DNA from: Sphingomonas corticis
GTDB taxonomy: Bacteria; Pseudomonadota; Alphaproteobacteria; Sphingomonadales; Sphingomonadaceae
Direction of reading: 5' to 3'
Assembly (NCBI RefSeq): GCF_012035195.1
Contig: NZ_JAAVJH010000013.1
Location: 29,788-93,787 of the forward strand
DNA: 64,000 bases
The notes beneath the pieces were generated by a model that saw nothing but the letters and a program-made list of their open reading frames with translations, did not search any database and was not told where the DNA came from. This document shows, piece after piece, positions 35,113 to 43,884 of this stretch. The stretch's first letter is position 1; every line of letters starts with the position of its first letter. The position numbers and the translations under genes were made by a program.

Positions 35113-35135
35113 GCCGCGCCTCCGCCGCAACCGCG

Positions 35136-35609
35136 TCAGCTCGGGTAGACGCCCTCATCGCCCCGCCCCCCGCGCGACCACGACCATTCGGGCAGCCCGG
35201 CCGCCAGCCGCCGGCGATGCCGCCACGTGCCGGCGAACAGCAGCAGCAGCATGGGATAGGCGATCTTCGTCGTGACCAGCCAATAGGCCGCCGCCCACAG
35301 CGTCGGATCGATCGCGCGCACGCCATGCGCGCCCAGCGCCACCAGCTGCAGCGCCGCCAGCCACATCGGCCAGAAGCGATCGGCGAACGCCGCCACCGCG
35401 GCCAGCCCGAGGAACAGCGCAAGGTCGATCCACATCACCGCGTAGAAGACGGTGAAGTAGCTCACCCGATCGATCGTCGGCGTGGCGATGGTGGCGAGCG
35501 ACGCCGCCAGCAGCAGCGCCGCCACCGCCCGTTCCGGCCCGCCGCCGCGCCACAGCGCATAGCCGGTGATGCCGAGCTGGGCGAGGTTGAAGGCGACGAT
35601 CACCGGCAT
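35136..35609 (-). CDS. Small multi-pass membrane protein of unknown function
   Basis: This 157-aa protein has about five hydrophobic segments, for example VIVAFNLAQLGITGYALW, AVAALLLAASLATIATP, VMWIDLALFLGLAAVAAFA, LAALQLVALGAHGV and YPMLLLLFAGTW. It ends in a charged tail rich in Arg and Gly. I recognise no family with certainty. It lies between a small hypothetical gene and the response regulator gene in one operon, 23 nt before the latter, so it may feed a membrane signal into that regulator. The start is either ATG 35609 or GTG 35618; neither has a strong ribosome site. Transport or sensing roles are both possible. Confidence 0.65.
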   Translation of the reverse strand: MPVIVAFNLAQLGITGYALWRGGGPERAVAALLLAASLATIATPTIDRVSYFTVFYAVMWIDLALFLGLAAVAAFADRFWPMWLAALQLVALGAHGVRAIDPTLWAAAYWLVTTKIAYPMLLLLFAGTWRHRRRLAAGLPEWSWSRGGRGDEGVYPS

Positions 35610-35642
35610 GGCGGGCACCCCCGCGCCGTCCGTTCCGCACCA

Positions 35643-35972
35643 TCACGCGACGACGGAAAGGCGGCTGCCGTCGGCGGAGGTGAAGGCGCCGTCGCCGGGA
35701 TATTTGTGATTGTCGCCATAGGCCTGCACGTCCTCGCCCATGCGGCGCGCCAGCGTTTCCAGCAGCCGGTGCGCCTCCGCCGCGCGGCCGATGGCGTCGC
35801 CGACCTCGGCATTGGCGCCGGCCAGCGCGGCGAACACCTGGTGCCCGCAGGTGACGGACAGCCGGCGGCTCGCCTGCGCCTCCGCGGCGGCGGCGGACAG
35901 GAGGCCGCCCGCGGCGAACGCCTGGCGCAGCGCCTGCTCGTAGGTGTGGAGCCGCTCGACCAGCGTCGCCAC
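35643..35972 (-). CDS. Small helical hypothetical protein
   Basis: This frame could encode a 109-aa soluble protein from GTG at 35972, which lies 13 nt after the stop of the LuxR-like gene. It is alanine-rich and predicted helical (ERLHTYEQALRQAFAAGGLL, AEVGDAIGRAAEAHRLLETL), and ends in a short conserved-looking DNHKYPGDGAFTSADGSRLS tail. I recognise no domain. It shares direction with the LuxR-like gene before it and the membrane protein after it, so it is probably part of the same unit. The start is uncertain because no good ribosome site is seen. Confidence 0.5.
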   Translation of the reverse strand: MATLVERLHTYEQALRQAFAAGGLLSAAAAEAQASRRLSVTCGHQVFAALAGANAEVGDAIGRAAEAHRLLETLARRMGEDVQAYGDNHKYPGDGAFTSADGSRLSVVA

Positions 35973-35985
35973 CGGATCGGCGGCG

Positions 35986-36495
35986 TCACGAGCGCAGGGC
36001 GCGGATGAGGTCGCTGGTGACGCGAAGTCCGGTCGCGAGCATGCCGAACCCGACGGCGAAGAGGATGGCGAGGAGCGGGATCCACGCGAGGCGAAGGAGG
36101 ATACCGAGGTCATTGTGGCGGGCGCCTTTCCTGCGAAGCGGAAGCAGCGCTCGCGGATCGAACGCCGGTTCCGCCGGCATCGCTGCCGCCGCCTGCCCCC
36201 TCTCGAACACCCCTTCGGATTGGGGCTGCACCTTGAAGGGGGTGCCCCCTGCGCCCGCCACGGCCGCTTCGTGGGCGTGCAGCATCTCCGCCGCGTCGCG
36301 CCGGTTGCGCGCGCCCAGGATCGCGATCGCCTCCGTGCAATAGCCGTTCACCGTGCCCACGCCGAGGTTCAGTTCCGCCGCGATCTCCTTCGTCACGCGG
36401 CGGTCGTAGGCGAGCCGCAGGCACTGCTTGTGGCGCGGCGAGAGCCGGCGAAAGGCATCCCCCGTCGCCGCTACGGCATCCTGGCCCCGTTCCAT
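35986..36495 (-). CDS. LuxR-type DNA-binding protein with C-terminal membrane anchor
   Basis: This 169-aa protein has a LuxR-like helix-turn-helix close to its N-terminus (RLSPRHKQCLRLAYDRRVTKEIAAEL, then GVGTVNGYCTEAI). A middle linker follows, and one hydrophobic segment near the C-terminus (LLRLAWIPLLAILFAVGFGML) would anchor it in the inner membrane. It has no receiver or autoinducer domain. AGGGGGAG lies about 9 nt before the ATG at 36495. It leads a four-gene minus-strand unit that ends with a NarL-type response regulator. I infer a membrane-tethered regulator; the signal is unknown. Confidence 0.72.
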   Translation of the reverse strand: MERGQDAVAATGDAFRRLSPRHKQCLRLAYDRRVTKEIAAELNLGVGTVNGYCTEAIAILGARNRRDAAEMLHAHEAAVAGAGGTPFKVQPQSEGVFERGQAAAAMPAEPAFDPRALLPLRRKGARHNDLGILLRLAWIPLLAILFAVGFGMLATGLRVTSDLIRALRS

Positions 36496-36650
36496 CCGGC
36501 GGGCGCTCCCCCTGCTTCGATCCCCAACCGCTCCATTATGAGTAAGCGTACCGCGAACGCAAACGATCGCGGCGGAAAACCGGGCCGCGTTGCGGTGGCG
36601 TGGCGTGTCTGACATAGCGCGACGATCCCCCTTGTCGTTGGAGTCCGCCC

Positions 36651-37952
36651 ATGGCGAGCGAGCCGGCCGCCGTGGCGCTGGGTCTCGATTTCGGCACCAC
36701 CAACACCGTCGTCGCGCAGGCGACCGGCGGCGGGGACGCGCGGCTGATCGACTTCGCGGGCGACGACGGGGGCAGCCCCGTCTTCCGCTCCGCGCTGTGC
36801 TTCTACGAGGACGAGCGCGGGTGGAACGGCATCGCGCACGAGGCGGGACCGTGGGCGATCGCCGAATACCTGCAGTCGCCGCTCGACAGCCGCTTCGTGC
36901 AATCGTTCAAGAGCGTCGCCGCCAGCGCCTCGTTCGAGCGCGCGCTGATCTTCAACCGGCCGTTCCGGTTCGAGGACCTGGGCCGGCTGTTCCTGCAGAA
37001 GCTGGTGGCGCACGCGGGCGGCGCGCTGGACCGTCGTCCGCGGCGGGTGATCGTCGGGCGGCCGGTGGAATATGCCGGCGCGCGGCCCGACGCGGCGCTG
37101 GCGCGGCAGCGCTACGACGCGATGCTGCGCGAGTTCGGCGCGGAGGTCCACTACGTCTACGAGCCGCTGGGCGCGGCGCACAGCTACGCCGCGCGGCTGG
37201 CCGAGCCCGCGACGATCCTGGTCGCCGACTTCGGCGGCGGCACGACCGACTTCTCGCTGGTGCGCGTGGCCGCACCGGGCGCGGCGCGGCGCTGCGTGCC
37301 GCTGGCCTCCACGGGCGTGGGCATCGCCGGGGACCGCTTCGACCAGCGCATCGTCACGCAACTGGTGCTGCCGCTGCTGGGCAAGGGCGGGCAGTATCGA
37401 TCGTTCGGCAAGCTGCTGGAGATTCCCGGCGGCTATTTCGCGGACGTCGCCGACTGGTCGCGGCTGGCGATGATGCGCAATCGCCGGACGCTGGACGAGC
37501 TGCGCCGGCTGCAACGCGACGCGGTCGATCCCGCCGCGATCGGCCGCATGATCGCGCTGATCGAGCACGAGCAGGGCTTCCCGCTGTACGACGCGGTGGG
37601 ACGGCTGAAGCGCGCGCTGTCGACACGGGGTCGCGCCGACTTCGCCTTCTCCGGCGGCGGGGTGGAGATCGGCGCGGAGGTGACGCGCGAGGCGTTCGAG
37701 CGCTGGATCGCCGACGACCTCGTCCGCATCGAGGCGGCGCTGGACGCGGCGCTGGCGCGCGCCGACGTGCCCGCCGACCGCGTCGACCGCGTGTTCCTGA
37801 CCGGCGGCTCCTCGCTGATCCCCGCGATCCGCGCGATCTTCGACCGCCGCTTCGGCGCGGACCGCATCGCCACCGGCGGCGAGCTGACCTCGATCGCGCA
37901 CGGCCTGGCGCTGATCGGCGAGGAGGAGGACGTCGCCGCGTGGGAGGCGTGA
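36651..37952 (+). CDS. Hsp70-family protein lacking a substrate-binding domain (YegD-like)
   Basis: This 433-aa protein has the actin/Hsp70 ATPase fold: GLDFGTTNTVVA (phosphate loop 1), VADFGGGTTDFSLV (phosphate loop 2) and FLTGGSSLIPAIR near the end. It stops after the nucleotide-binding domain, as in E. coli YegD, so it lacks the peptide-binding domain of DnaK. Family members are presumed chaperone-like, but partners are not known. It is divergent from the LuxR-like gene across 155 bp and convergent with nagZ, 16 bp apart. The ATG at 36651 gives the expected short N-terminus. Confidence 0.88.
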   Translation: MASEPAAVALGLDFGTTNTVVAQATGGGDARLIDFAGDDGGSPVFRSALCFYEDERGWNGIAHEAGPWAIAEYLQSPLDSRFVQSFKSVAASASFERALIFNRPFRFEDLGRLFLQKLVAHAGGALDRRPRRVIVGRPVEYAGARPDAALARQRYDAMLREFGAEVHYVYEPLGAAHSYAARLAEPATILVADFGGGTTDFSLVRVAAPGAARRCVPLASTGVGIAGDRFDQRIVTQLVLPLLGKGGQYRSFGKLLEIPGGYFADVADWSRLAMMRNRRTLDELRRLQRDAVDPAAIGRMIALIEHEQGFPLYDAVGRLKRALSTRGRADFAFSGGGVEIGAEVTREAFERWIADDLVRIEAALDAALARADVPADRVDRVFLTGGSSLIPAIRAIFDRRFGADRIATGGELTSIAHGLALIGEEEDVAAWEA

Positions 37953-37968
37953 CCCGGCGGCGTACCGG

Positions 37969-38970
37969 CTAGACCAGCGCCAGCAGCGCGTCCCGCCTGG
38001 CGAGCAGCGCCGCCATGTCGCCCGCCGGTGCGGTGCGCGACGCCATCGCCGCGTCCAGCCGCTCGCGCGCGCGCGGCGCGATGTCGCCCAACCGGGCGGC
38101 GATCTCCTCCATCTCCGGCATCCGCGCCCAGCAGTCGAGTACCAGGTCGCAGCCCGCCGCAATCGCGCCCGCGGCCTTCTCCCCCGCCGTGCCGGACAGC
38201 GCCTTCATGTCGATGTCGTCGGTCATCAGCAGGCCGTCGAAGCCGATCCGGCCGCGGATCACCTCCTCGATCACCACCGGCGACAGCGTCGCGGGGCGCT
38301 CGGCATCCCATGCCTCGAACACGATGTGGCTGGTCATCCCCATCGGCGCGTGCGCCAGCGCGCGGAAGGGGGCGAGGTCGTCCTCCAGCTCCTCGGCGGA
38401 GGCGGTGACGGTTGGCAGCAGGTGGTGCGAATCGACCAGCGCGCGGCCGTGGCCGGGCATGTGCTTCACCACGCCGACGACGCCGCCCGCGGCCAGACCC
38501 TCCAGCGTGGCGCGCCCCATCGCCGCGACGCGCATCGGCTCGCTGCCATAGGCGCGACAGGCGATCGCCTCCGTCGTGCCCTCACGCGCGACGTCGAGGA
38601 TGGGGGCACAGTCGACGGTGATGCCCGCTTCCGCCAGCATCAGGCCGAGCGCCTGAGCGTTGGCGCGCGCCGCCTCCATGCCGGAGATCGGCGCGACCTC
38701 GTACAGCCGGTCGAACTCGGGTCCACCCGGAAAGGCGGGCCACTCGGGCGGGCCGAGCCGGGCGACGCGCCCGCCCTCCTGATCGACCAGGATGGCGACG
38801 TCGTCGCGCGCTTCCAGCTCGCGCAGCGAATCGGTCAGCGCGCGCACCTGTCCGCGATCGACGACGTTGCGCTTGAACAGGATGTAGCCGGCGGGACGGA
38901 CGGCGGCGAAGAAGGCGCGCTCCTCCGGCGTGAGCGCGGGGCCGGACAGGCCGAAGATGACGGGCTTCAT
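37969..38970 (-). CDS. nagZ: Beta-N-acetylhexosaminidase of peptidoglycan recycling
   Basis: This 333-aa cytoplasmic GH3 enzyme removes N-acetylglucosamine from anhydro-muropeptides. The NagZ signature KHMPGHG (K169 to G175) is followed by D180 and H182, the acid/base dyad, and the nucleophile is D251 in MTDDIDM. The length matches NagZ. In many sphingomonads this gene follows argS and a SPOR-domain gene in the same direction. Here a plus-strand MipA-like gene stands between, so nagZ probably has its own promoter in the 91-bp gap before 39062. The scpA/scpB genes that often follow are absent here. Confidence 0.94.
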   Translation of the reverse strand: MKPVIFGLSGPALTPEERAFFAAVRPAGYILFKRNVVDRGQVRALTDSLRELEARDDVAILVDQEGGRVARLGPPEWPAFPGGPEFDRLYEVAPISGMEAARANAQALGLMLAEAGITVDCAPILDVAREGTTEAIACRAYGSEPMRVAAMGRATLEGLAAGGVVGVVKHMPGHGRALVDSHHLLPTVTASAEELEDDLAPFRALAHAPMGMTSHIVFEAWDAERPATLSPVVIEEVIRGRIGFDGLLMTDDIDMKALSGTAGEKAAGAIAAGCDLVLDCWARMPEMEEIAARLGDIAPRARERLDAAMASRTAPAGDMAALLARRDALLALV

Positions 38971-39061
38971 GGCGCGCGTGGTAGCGCGAGGCGAGCGCGC
39001 GGGAAACCGCGCGATGCAACCCGGGGGCGTAACGATCGTTGGACCGTTCGAAGGGGAGATC

Positions 39062-39916
39062 ATGACCGCCGCATCCGCCCGCCTTGCCGCCGCCTCGCTG
39101 GCCTTGGCCTTCCCCGCTGCCGCCGCCGCGCAGGACGCGCCGCCGCCGGACGCCTCCGCCGAGACGCAGCGCGTCACCGTGCCGACGGACGGACCGACCG
39201 AGGAGGAAGGCAGCCGCCGGTGGCGGTACCGCGTCACGCTGGGTCCGCGCGTCGGCGGCGGCTTCCCCGGCAACGACCGGATGCAGCTGCTGCCGTTCTT
39301 CGGCCTGTCGCGCGCGCGGGGGGACGAGCCCTATCGCTTCGGCGGGGTAGGCGAGGGCGCGTCGATCCCGCTGCTGCGCGGCAAGCAGGTGGAGGTGGGG
39401 CCGATGTTCCGCTTCGAGGGGCGGCGCGACCGCGACGACATCGGCGGCGGCGTCAACCGCGTCGGACGGACGGTGGAGCTGGGCGGCTTCGCGCAATATT
39501 GGCCGCGCGAGACGATCCGGCTGCGCGCCGACGTGCGCAAAGGGATCGGCGGGCACAAGGGGTGGGTCGGCTCGCTCGCCGCCGACCGCGTGTGGCGAGA
39601 CGGCGACCGCTGGCTGGTGTCGCTGGGCCCACGCGCGGTGATCTCCGACGGCCGCCGCCACGACGCCTTCTTCGGCGTGGACGAGGCGACGTCGCTGCGC
39701 ACCGGCCTGCCGCGCTTCGACGCGAAGGGCGGGGTCGAGTCGCTCGGCGCGCAGAGCCGGGTCGTCTACGCCTTCGACGAGCGGTGGGGCGTGCAGGGGT
39801 TCGTCACCTACGCGCGGTTGATCGGCGATGCAGGGTCATCGCCGCTGATCCGGCGAGTCGATTCGCAGGACCAGGTGACGGCCGGACTGGGGCTGACGTA
39901 CACCTTCTCGCGGTGA
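39062..39916 (+). CDS. MipA/OmpV-family outer-membrane protein
   Basis: This 284-aa protein has a signal peptide (ALAFPAAAAAQ) and an antiparallel-beta pattern of a small barrel, with stretches such as GPRVGGGFPGNDRMQLLPFFGL and a closing LTYTFSR ending. It resembles MipA/OmpV proteins, which sit in the outer membrane and link murein enzymes or affect drug entry. AAGGGGAG precedes the ATG. It faces the opposite way to nagZ and SPOR, between them, and its stop is followed by an inverted-repeat element. Family is likely; the role is not known. Confidence 0.8.
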   Translation: MTAASARLAAASLALAFPAAAAAQDAPPPDASAETQRVTVPTDGPTEEEGSRRWRYRVTLGPRVGGGFPGNDRMQLLPFFGLSRARGDEPYRFGGVGEGASIPLLRGKQVEVGPMFRFEGRRDRDDIGGGVNRVGRTVELGGFAQYWPRETIRLRADVRKGIGGHKGWVGSLAADRVWRDGDRWLVSLGPRAVISDGRRHDAFFGVDEATSLRTGLPRFDAKGGVESLGAQSRVVYAFDERWGVQGFVTYARLIGDAGSSPLIRRVDSQDQVTAGLGLTYTFSR

Positions 39917-39933
39917 GCGACGGTGGCTGTGCT

Positions 39934-39984
39934 TCGACTGCGCTCGGCACGAACGGAGATGGGAGTTCGCCTGAGCGCAGTCGA
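39934..39984. repeat. Intergenic inverted repeat, copy 1
   Basis: Arms TCGACTGCGCTC...CGAAC and GTTCG...GAGCGCAGTCGA pair around about 10 nt. It is the same repeat type as the three other copies in the window and lies between the convergent MipA-like and SPOR genes. Confidence 0.7.
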
Positions 39985-40004
39985 GAACCGCGCGCCACCA
40001 CGCC

Positions 40005-40745
40005 TCAGCTGGTGACGAAGCACCCCTCGCCCGCCACCTTCAGCCGGGCGCAGATGTCCGCCGCCGCCCCCGCGCTGCCCGCGTTGACGCGCAGGCGGAA
40101 GACGGTGCGGCCGTTCACCTCCGCCCGCGCCACCGATTTGCCGAGCTGCGCCACATAGCCGAAGCGGCGTGCAATCGCGCTCCACGCGGTGTTGGCCGCG
40201 GCCTCGGTCGGGAAGGCGCCGAGCTGCACCAGCGATCCGCCCGACGCCGCGCCGGGCACGGGAGCGGTGGGCGCCGCCATCGGCTTCTGTGCGCGCAGCG
40301 GGGCGGCGGCGGGGGGCACGCTGGCGGTGGTGTTCGCCTTGCCCGCGGCGGGGGACGCCGCGATCGTCGGCGTCGCCGCGGGCGCGCGCCGCGTCACGGG
40401 GGTTTCCGGCACCGCGCGCAGGTCGATCGCCGCGCTCTGGTTCACCCCGGCGCTGGCGGCGATGGCGCTGTCGCCCTCGCCTTCCACCTTCAGCCCGCCG
40501 GGATCGTCGGGCCGCACCTTGTAGTCGCCCTCCTGCGCCGCGATCAGCTCGCCCGATCCGCCGCCGCCGCGCGAGCTCTGCATCCGGTAGATGCCGTAGA
40601 TGATCGCGCCCAGCAGCACGAGGCCGAGCACGACCAGCAGTAGGATGCGGCCGATGCCCGGCCCTTCCGGCTGCTCGGGCTCCGCCGACTCGAGCCAGGG
40701 CAGGCGATCCTCGTCGCGAAAGCCGTAGTCGTCGGCCGCCGTCAT
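40005..40745 (-). CDS. SPOR-domain inner-membrane protein
   Basis: This 246-aa protein has a cytoplasmic N-terminus, one membrane helix (ILLLVVLGLVLLGAIIYGIY, about residues 34-53), a long Ala/Pro-rich periplasmic linker and a C-terminal SPOR domain (LVQLGAFPTEAAANTAWSAI). SPOR domains bind denuded septal peptidoglycan, so it probably localises to the division site. The start ATG at 40745 shares one base with the argS stop, so it is coupled to argS, a conserved order in sphingomonads. Confidence 0.9.
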   Translation of the reverse strand: MTAADDYGFRDEDRLPWLESAEPEQPEGPGIGRILLLVVLGLVLLGAIIYGIYRMQSSRGGGGSGELIAAQEGDYKVRPDDPGGLKVEGEGDSAIAASAGVNQSAAIDLRAVPETPVTRRAPAATPTIAASPAAGKANTTASVPPAAAPLRAQKPMAAPTAPVPGAASGGSLVQLGAFPTEAAANTAWSAIARRFGYVAQLGKSVARAEVNGRTVFRLRVNAGSAGAAADICARLKVAGEGCFVTS

Positions 40746-42472
40746 CAATGCATCTCCGTCACCGCCTCCACGCCCATGATGGAGAGTCCGTTCCGGATAA
40801 TCCGTCCGATCGCCGACGCCAAGAACAGTCGCGCCGCCGTCAGCCCGGCATCGTCGATGACGAGGAAGCGGCGGTCCGGCCGATCGTTGCCGACGTTCCA
40901 GGCGGCGTGGAACGCGGCGGCCAAGTCATAGAGATAGAAGGCGATTCTGTGCGGCTCGCGCGCCGCCGCCGCGGTTTCCACCACGCGCGGGAATTGCGTG
41001 GCCAGCTTAGCCAACGCCAGCTCCTCCGTATCAAGCCGGGACAGGTCCGCCGCCTCCGCTGCGATCCCCGCCTCGGCCGCGCGGCGGTGGAGCGAGTGGA
41101 TGCGCGCATGGGCATATTGCACGTAGAAGACCGGATTGTCCTTCGACGCTTCCACCACCTTGGCGAAGTCGAAGTCCATCTGCGCGTCGGACCGGCGGGT
41201 CAGCATGGTGAAGCGGACGACATCCTTGCCCACCTCGCGCACCACGTCGGCCAGCGTGACGAAATTGCCCGCGCGCTTCGACATCTTCACCGGCTCGCCG
41301 CCGCGCAGCAGGCGCACCATCTGCACCAGCTTTACGTCGAATCGCACCCGCCCCTCCGTCAGCGCGGCCACCGCGGCCTGGATGCGCTTGACGGTGCCGG
41401 CATGGTCGGCGCCCCAGATGTCGATCAGCTCGTCCGCACCCTCGGCCTTCTGGTAGTGATAGGCCATGTCGGCGCCGAAATAGGTCCACTGGCCGGTGGA
41501 CTTGCGGATCGGCCGGTCCTGATCGTCGCCGAACTGCGTCGAGCGGAACAGCGGCAGCTCCACCGGTTCCCAATCCTCCGGCGTCTCGCCCTTGGGCGCC
41601 TCCAGCGTGCCGTCGTAGATCAGGTCGCGCGCGCGCAGCGCCGCCTCCGCCGCCTCGGGCTTGCCCGCGGCCTGCAACGTCGCCTCCGACGAGAAGACGT
41701 CGTGGTGGATGCCGAGCAGCGCCAGGTCCGCCTTGATGAGCGCCATCATCGCCGCCACCGCGCGGGTACGGAAGGTCGCCAGCCACTCGCCCTCCGGTGC
41801 CGTGGCGTAGCGGTCGCCGAATTCCTGCGCGAGCGCCTGTCCGACCGGCACGAGATAGTCGCCGGGGTACAGTCCCTCGGGCACCGCGCCCACGTCCTCG
41901 CCGAGCGCCTCGCGGTAGCGCAGGTGGGCGGAGCGGGCGAGCACGTCCACCTGCCCACCGGCGTCGTTGACGTAATATTCGCGCACCACCCGGTGCCCTG
42001 CCCATTCCAGCAGCGTCGACAGCGCGTCGCCCACCACCGCGCCGCGGCAATGGCCCATGTGCATCGGCCCGGTCGGGTTCGCCGACACATATTCGACGTT
42101 CACCGTGCGCCCCGCGCCCGCGGTGGAGCGGCCGTAGTCCGCGCCCGCGGCGACGATCGCGCGCAGCTCGTCGCGCCAGACGTCGTCCTTCAGCGTCAGG
42201 TTGATGAAGCCCGGTCCGGCCACCGCCACCGCGGCGATCTCGTCCAGCTGCTCCAGCTCCGCCTTCAGCGCCTCGGCCAGCGCGCGCGGGTTCGTCTTCG
42301 CCGGCTTGGCGAGGACCATGGCGGCGTTCGTGGCAAGGTCGCCGTGGGTCGCGTCGCGCGGCGGCTCCACCGTCACGTTGCGGCGGTCGACCCCGGCGGG
42401 CAGCGTGCCCGCGGCGGTCAGCGCATCCAGCGCGGCATCGACATGGGCGGCGAAACGGGGAAACAGCGTCAT
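40745..42472 (-). CDS. argS: Arginyl-tRNA synthetase
   Basis: This 575-aa class I enzyme charges tRNA-Arg in the cytoplasm. It shows the N-terminal Add-1 domain, the HIGH-type motif as HMGH (138-141), the KMSKRAGNF motif (KMSKS position) and the C-terminal anticodon-binding domain with DALR-type sequences (ARIHSLHRRAAEAG). The length is that of a typical ArgS. It starts at ATG 42472 and is divergent from the small exported protein gene at 42637. The stop overlaps the SPOR gene start by one base. Confidence 0.97.
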   Translation of the reverse strand: MTLFPRFAAHVDAALDALTAAGTLPAGVDRRNVTVEPPRDATHGDLATNAAMVLAKPAKTNPRALAEALKAELEQLDEIAAVAVAGPGFINLTLKDDVWRDELRAIVAAGADYGRSTAGAGRTVNVEYVSANPTGPMHMGHCRGAVVGDALSTLLEWAGHRVVREYYVNDAGGQVDVLARSAHLRYREALGEDVGAVPEGLYPGDYLVPVGQALAQEFGDRYATAPEGEWLATFRTRAVAAMMALIKADLALLGIHHDVFSSEATLQAAGKPEAAEAALRARDLIYDGTLEAPKGETPEDWEPVELPLFRSTQFGDDQDRPIRKSTGQWTYFGADMAYHYQKAEGADELIDIWGADHAGTVKRIQAAVAALTEGRVRFDVKLVQMVRLLRGGEPVKMSKRAGNFVTLADVVREVGKDVVRFTMLTRRSDAQMDFDFAKVVEASKDNPVFYVQYAHARIHSLHRRAAEAGIAAEAADLSRLDTEELALAKLATQFPRVVETAAAAREPHRIAFYLYDLAAAFHAAWNVGNDRPDRRFLVIDDAGLTAARLFLASAIGRIIRNGLSIMGVEAVTEMH

Positions 42473-42636
42473 AGGCGCGGCGCCTTAGTCGAAGTCGGCA
42501 GGGGGTGCAAAAGCACCGCGGTTGCGCCGCGTGCAATCGTTCCGGCGCAGCAATCAATTGCCCATGCCGCAGTGCAGCAATATCTCCGGTCGGGAAAGCG
42601 GGAGAGGATCGGTCAACCCATCAGGAGTCCGTTTCC

Positions 42637-42927
42637 ATGCGCATTCTGCCTTTCCTCGCCGCCGCCTCCGCCGCGCTGGTCTCCACCGTCGGCATCGCGC
42701 AGTCCCCCGCCGAGCAGCGCTTCACCCGTGGCGGCCGCACCTACGTCTACACCACCGCCGCGCGCGAGGACGGCCGCACCCTGATCGTCGGGCGCGAGAT
42801 CAACACCAACGCGCGCTTCCGCCTGCTGGTGAAGGGCGACCAGGTGAGCGGCTACAGCAACGGCGTGCCCGTGCGCTTCCGGGCCGAGGCGCCGGCGGCG
42901 CCCGCGACGATGGCCGCCAGCAACTGA
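42637..42927 (+). CDS. Small exported protein of unknown function
   Basis: This 96-aa protein begins with a signal peptide (MRILPFLAAASAALVSTVGIAQ), so the mature form is about 74 residues in the periplasm or outside. It contains TRGGRTYVYTTAAREDGRTLIVGREI and a short Ala/Pro tail. I recognise no domain. CAGGAG lies about 9 nt before the ATG. It is divergent from argS and convergent with the transglutaminase-like gene, with a small hairpin in the 32-bp gap. Confidence 0.7.
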   Translation: MRILPFLAAASAALVSTVGIAQSPAEQRFTRGGRTYVYTTAAREDGRTLIVGREINTNARFRLLVKGDQVSGYSNGVPVRFRAEAPAAPATMAASN

Positions 42928-42959
42928 TCCGTTGATGCCGCCGGGCGCGGCGTCGGACG

Positions 42960-43760
42960 TCAGGCCTCCGCGCTGACGCTGACGTCGACGTCCAGGCACT
43001 CGCGTCCCTCGCCCAGCCGCGACCCGGCCACGGGCGAGGAGCCGGCGGCGTCGAGCGCCACTGCGACGCGGACGTGGTGGTCCTCCGGCGACACGCCGAG
43101 CGTCGGGTCGAAGCCGACCCAGCCGATCCCGTCGACCCAGGCGTCGGCCCAGCCGTGCGGCGTCGGCCGATGATCGTCGTGCAGGTCGCAATAGCCGGTG
43201 ACGTAGCGCGCCGGCAGGCCCATCGCGCGCGCCGCCGCGACCAGGATCTGCGCCAGGTCGCGCGAGGTCAGGTCGCCGCCGGCGAAGGCGTCGGCGGCGG
43301 ACAGGCCCGGCTGCGGCCGGCCCCCCGCGGCGTCGAAGCGGTCGTGCAGCGCGCGGTTCAGCCGGTGCAGGCTCTCCAGCGGCGCGCCCTCGTCCCATCG
43401 CGCGGCGGCGAACTCGCGGATCGCGCCGTCGGCCAGCGTCGCCGGCGTGGTGCGCAGGAACACGCGCGGCGGCAGCGGCTCGAACGCGCCGTGCAGCACG
43501 CCGCTGGAATGCGTGGTCACCACCTCGCCCGTCACCGCGATCTCGACGCGGTCCAGCGGCCCCTCGGCATAGAGCATGGTCGTGCGGTTGCCGAAGCCGT
43601 CGCGGTGGTCGCGCATCCGCGCGTCGCAATCCACCGCGATGTGCCAGTCCGCCACGGTCTGGTCGTGCGTGTTGGGCGGCGTCATGCGCAGCAGTTGCAC
43701 CACGCGGCCCTGCGGCGCGGTGAAACGATAGGTGGTGCGGTGGTCGATCGTCAGGCGCAT
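42960..43760 (-). CDS. Transglutaminase-like protein lacking the catalytic cysteine
   Basis: This 266-aa protein has the bacterial transglutaminase-like fold, with an N-terminal Bact_transglu_N region and a papain-like core. In relatives the core carries a GVCxDxAH motif with the catalytic Cys. Here the same place reads LTSRDLAQ, so Ser166 replaces Cys and the following His is Gln. The other triad members look present (His202 in PHGWADAW and Asp218 in GFDPT). With alpha-E and ATP-grasp proteins just upstream it forms the alpha-E/ATP-grasp/transglutaminase triad proposed to act on peptides. It may be inactive, a structural partner, or use Ser. Its start follows an inverted repeat. Confidence 0.85.
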   Translation of the reverse strand: MRLTIDHRTTYRFTAPQGRVVQLLRMTPPNTHDQTVADWHIAVDCDARMRDHRDGFGNRTTMLYAEGPLDRVEIAVTGEVVTTHSSGVLHGAFEPLPPRVFLRTTPATLADGAIREFAAARWDEGAPLESLHRLNRALHDRFDAAGGRPQPGLSAADAFAGGDLTSRDLAQILVAAARAMGLPARYVTGYCDLHDDHRPTPHGWADAWVDGIGWVGFDPTLGVSPEDHHVRVAVALDAAGSSPVAGSRLGEGRECLDVDVSVSAEA

Positions 43761-43800
43761 GATGATGATGTCCCGCTTAGATTTGAACGCGCGGTCCCAA

Positions 43801-43875
43801 CCCCCGTTCGGCCTGAGCGAAGTGGAAGGCCACGCGGCGTGGCTGTGCTTCGACTTCGCTCAGCACGAACGGGGG
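43801..43875. repeat. Intergenic inverted repeat, copy 2
   Basis: Arms at 43801-43828 and 43848-43875 pair over about 25 of 28 positions (CCCCCGTTCG...GAAG against CTTCG...CGAACGGGGG), with a GCCACG/CGTGGC inner stem. It lies between the transglutaminase-like gene and the alpha-E gene. Confidence 0.8.
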
Positions 43876-43884
43876 TTTGTCCGG

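Noticed and set aside
42928..42959. Short GCCGC/GCGGC hairpin as a strong terminator
   Set aside because: The stem is only about 7 bp with no T-tract. Such stems are common by chance in DNA this GC-rich.
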